NCBI RefSeq assembly: GCF_007858275.1
Contig: NZ_VFEV01000007.1
Location: 1 to 64,000 of the forward strand
Length of the DNA: 64,000 bases
From: Pseudomonas proteolytica
GTDB taxonomy: Bacteria > Pseudomonadota > Gammaproteobacteria > Pseudomonadales > Pseudomonadaceae
Direction: 5' to 3'
Shown here: in pieces, positions 63,734 to 64,000 of the stretch
How positions within the stretch are numbered: position 1 is the stretch's first letter
Layout of the letters: each line of letters starts with the position of its first letter
The notes under the pieces: model-generated
The model's database searches: none
What the model was told of the DNA's origin: nothing
Seen by the model: only the letters and a program-made list of their open reading frames with translations
Program-made: the position numbers and the translations under genes

Positions 63734-64000
63734 ATGAGCAACCAGATTCCGGTACATGACGTTACCCCGCCTGCCAAAAAAACCAGCGACACCGTCGATC
63801 TCTACGCCTCGCGGGAGAAAATCTACACCCGCGCCTTCACCGGGATGTTCCGCAACCTGCGGATGCTCGGCGGTGCCGGCTTGTTCCTGCTGTACTTCGG
63901 TACGGTGTGGCTGAACTGGGGCGGGCACCAGGCCGTTTGGTGGAACCTGCCAGAGCGCAAATTCTTCATTTTCGGTGCGACATTCTGGCCCCAGGATTTC
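63734..64000 (+). CDS. ccoG: CcoG, cbb3 oxidase assembly ferredoxin (5' part)
   Basis: The first 89 residues are present and the gene runs off the window. MSNQIPVHDVTPPAKKTSDT leads into YASREKIYTRAFTGMFRN and a membrane helix (LGGAGLFLLYFGTVWLNW), the N-terminus of the RdxA/CcoG/FixG family. The full protein carries two [4Fe-4S] centres and is needed to reduce Cu(II) for CuB assembly in cbb3 oxidase. An ATG at 63731 would add one Met. ccoHIS are expected beyond the window. Confidence 0.9.
   Translation, partial: MSNQIPVHDVTPPAKKTSDTVDLYASREKIYTRAFTGMFRNLRMLGGAGLFLLYFGTVWLNWGGHQAVWWNLPERKFFIFGATFWPQDF

Overview
The window is 64 kb of a Pseudomonas chromosome, almost certainly from the P. fluorescens group. 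The evidence is the GC-rich coding style, the gene order (rssBC–mlaA–queF–copRS, lolCDE–sthA, gap–mfd, psrA–lexA–sulA–topA–fadBA, acnA–aer, tandem ccoNOQP operons) and the REP-type repeats typical of fluorescent pseudomonads. It is mostly conserved core genome. No prophage, transposase, CRISPR array, tRNA or rRNA was found.

Layout. 0.2–3.2 kb: RssB/RssC signalling pair, a PilZ protein and MlaA. 3.4–5.9 kb: a degenerate phosphonatase-like protein, a DUF4404 protein, queuosine reductase QueF and a periplasmic cupredoxin divergent from the copper sensor pair copRS (6.0–8.1 kb). 8.3–11.6 kb: lipoprotein-release transporter lolCDE. 11.7–17.2 kb: a second PilZ protein, a GDPD, sthA, an apbE with no nqr operon beside it, and a citrate-type transporter. 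17.4–25.9 kb: gap divergent from mfd, csiV and a SWIM/SNF2 helicase. 26–37 kb: nagZ, psrA, the SOS pair lexA–sulA, topA and the fadBA beta-oxidation operon. 37–45 kb: a candidate sRNA, UspA, Uup, a lytic transglycosylase and an MsbA-like exporter. 45–55.7 kb: pdxB, a MATE exporter, tusA, rlmM, acnA, a CPBP protease, the Aer receptor and a hydrolase. 55.8–64 kb: two tandem cbb3 oxidase operons, then a type II toxin–antitoxin pair, then the start of ccoG.

Links between genes. Visible operators connect several loci. Two PsrA palindromes precede psrA and a degenerate one precedes its known target fadBA. Two LexA boxes control lexA–sulA. A CusR/CopR-like palindrome lies between copR and the cupredoxin. 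ANR-like boxes precede ccoN2 and ccoG, but none is seen before ccoN1, which suggests constitutive cco1 and low-oxygen-induced cco2.

Unusual material is mostly non-coding: a family of elements with 13–20 bp terminal inverted repeats embedded in REP sequences, a candidate sRNA at 37.4 kb, a folded segment in the 545-bp gap between the cco operons, and a long hairpin just upstream of nagZ. Also notable are the missing nqr operon, the phosphonatase homologue without its nucleophile, gene conversion between the ccoN copies, and the toxin–antitoxin insertion. I saw no clearly new multi-gene system.
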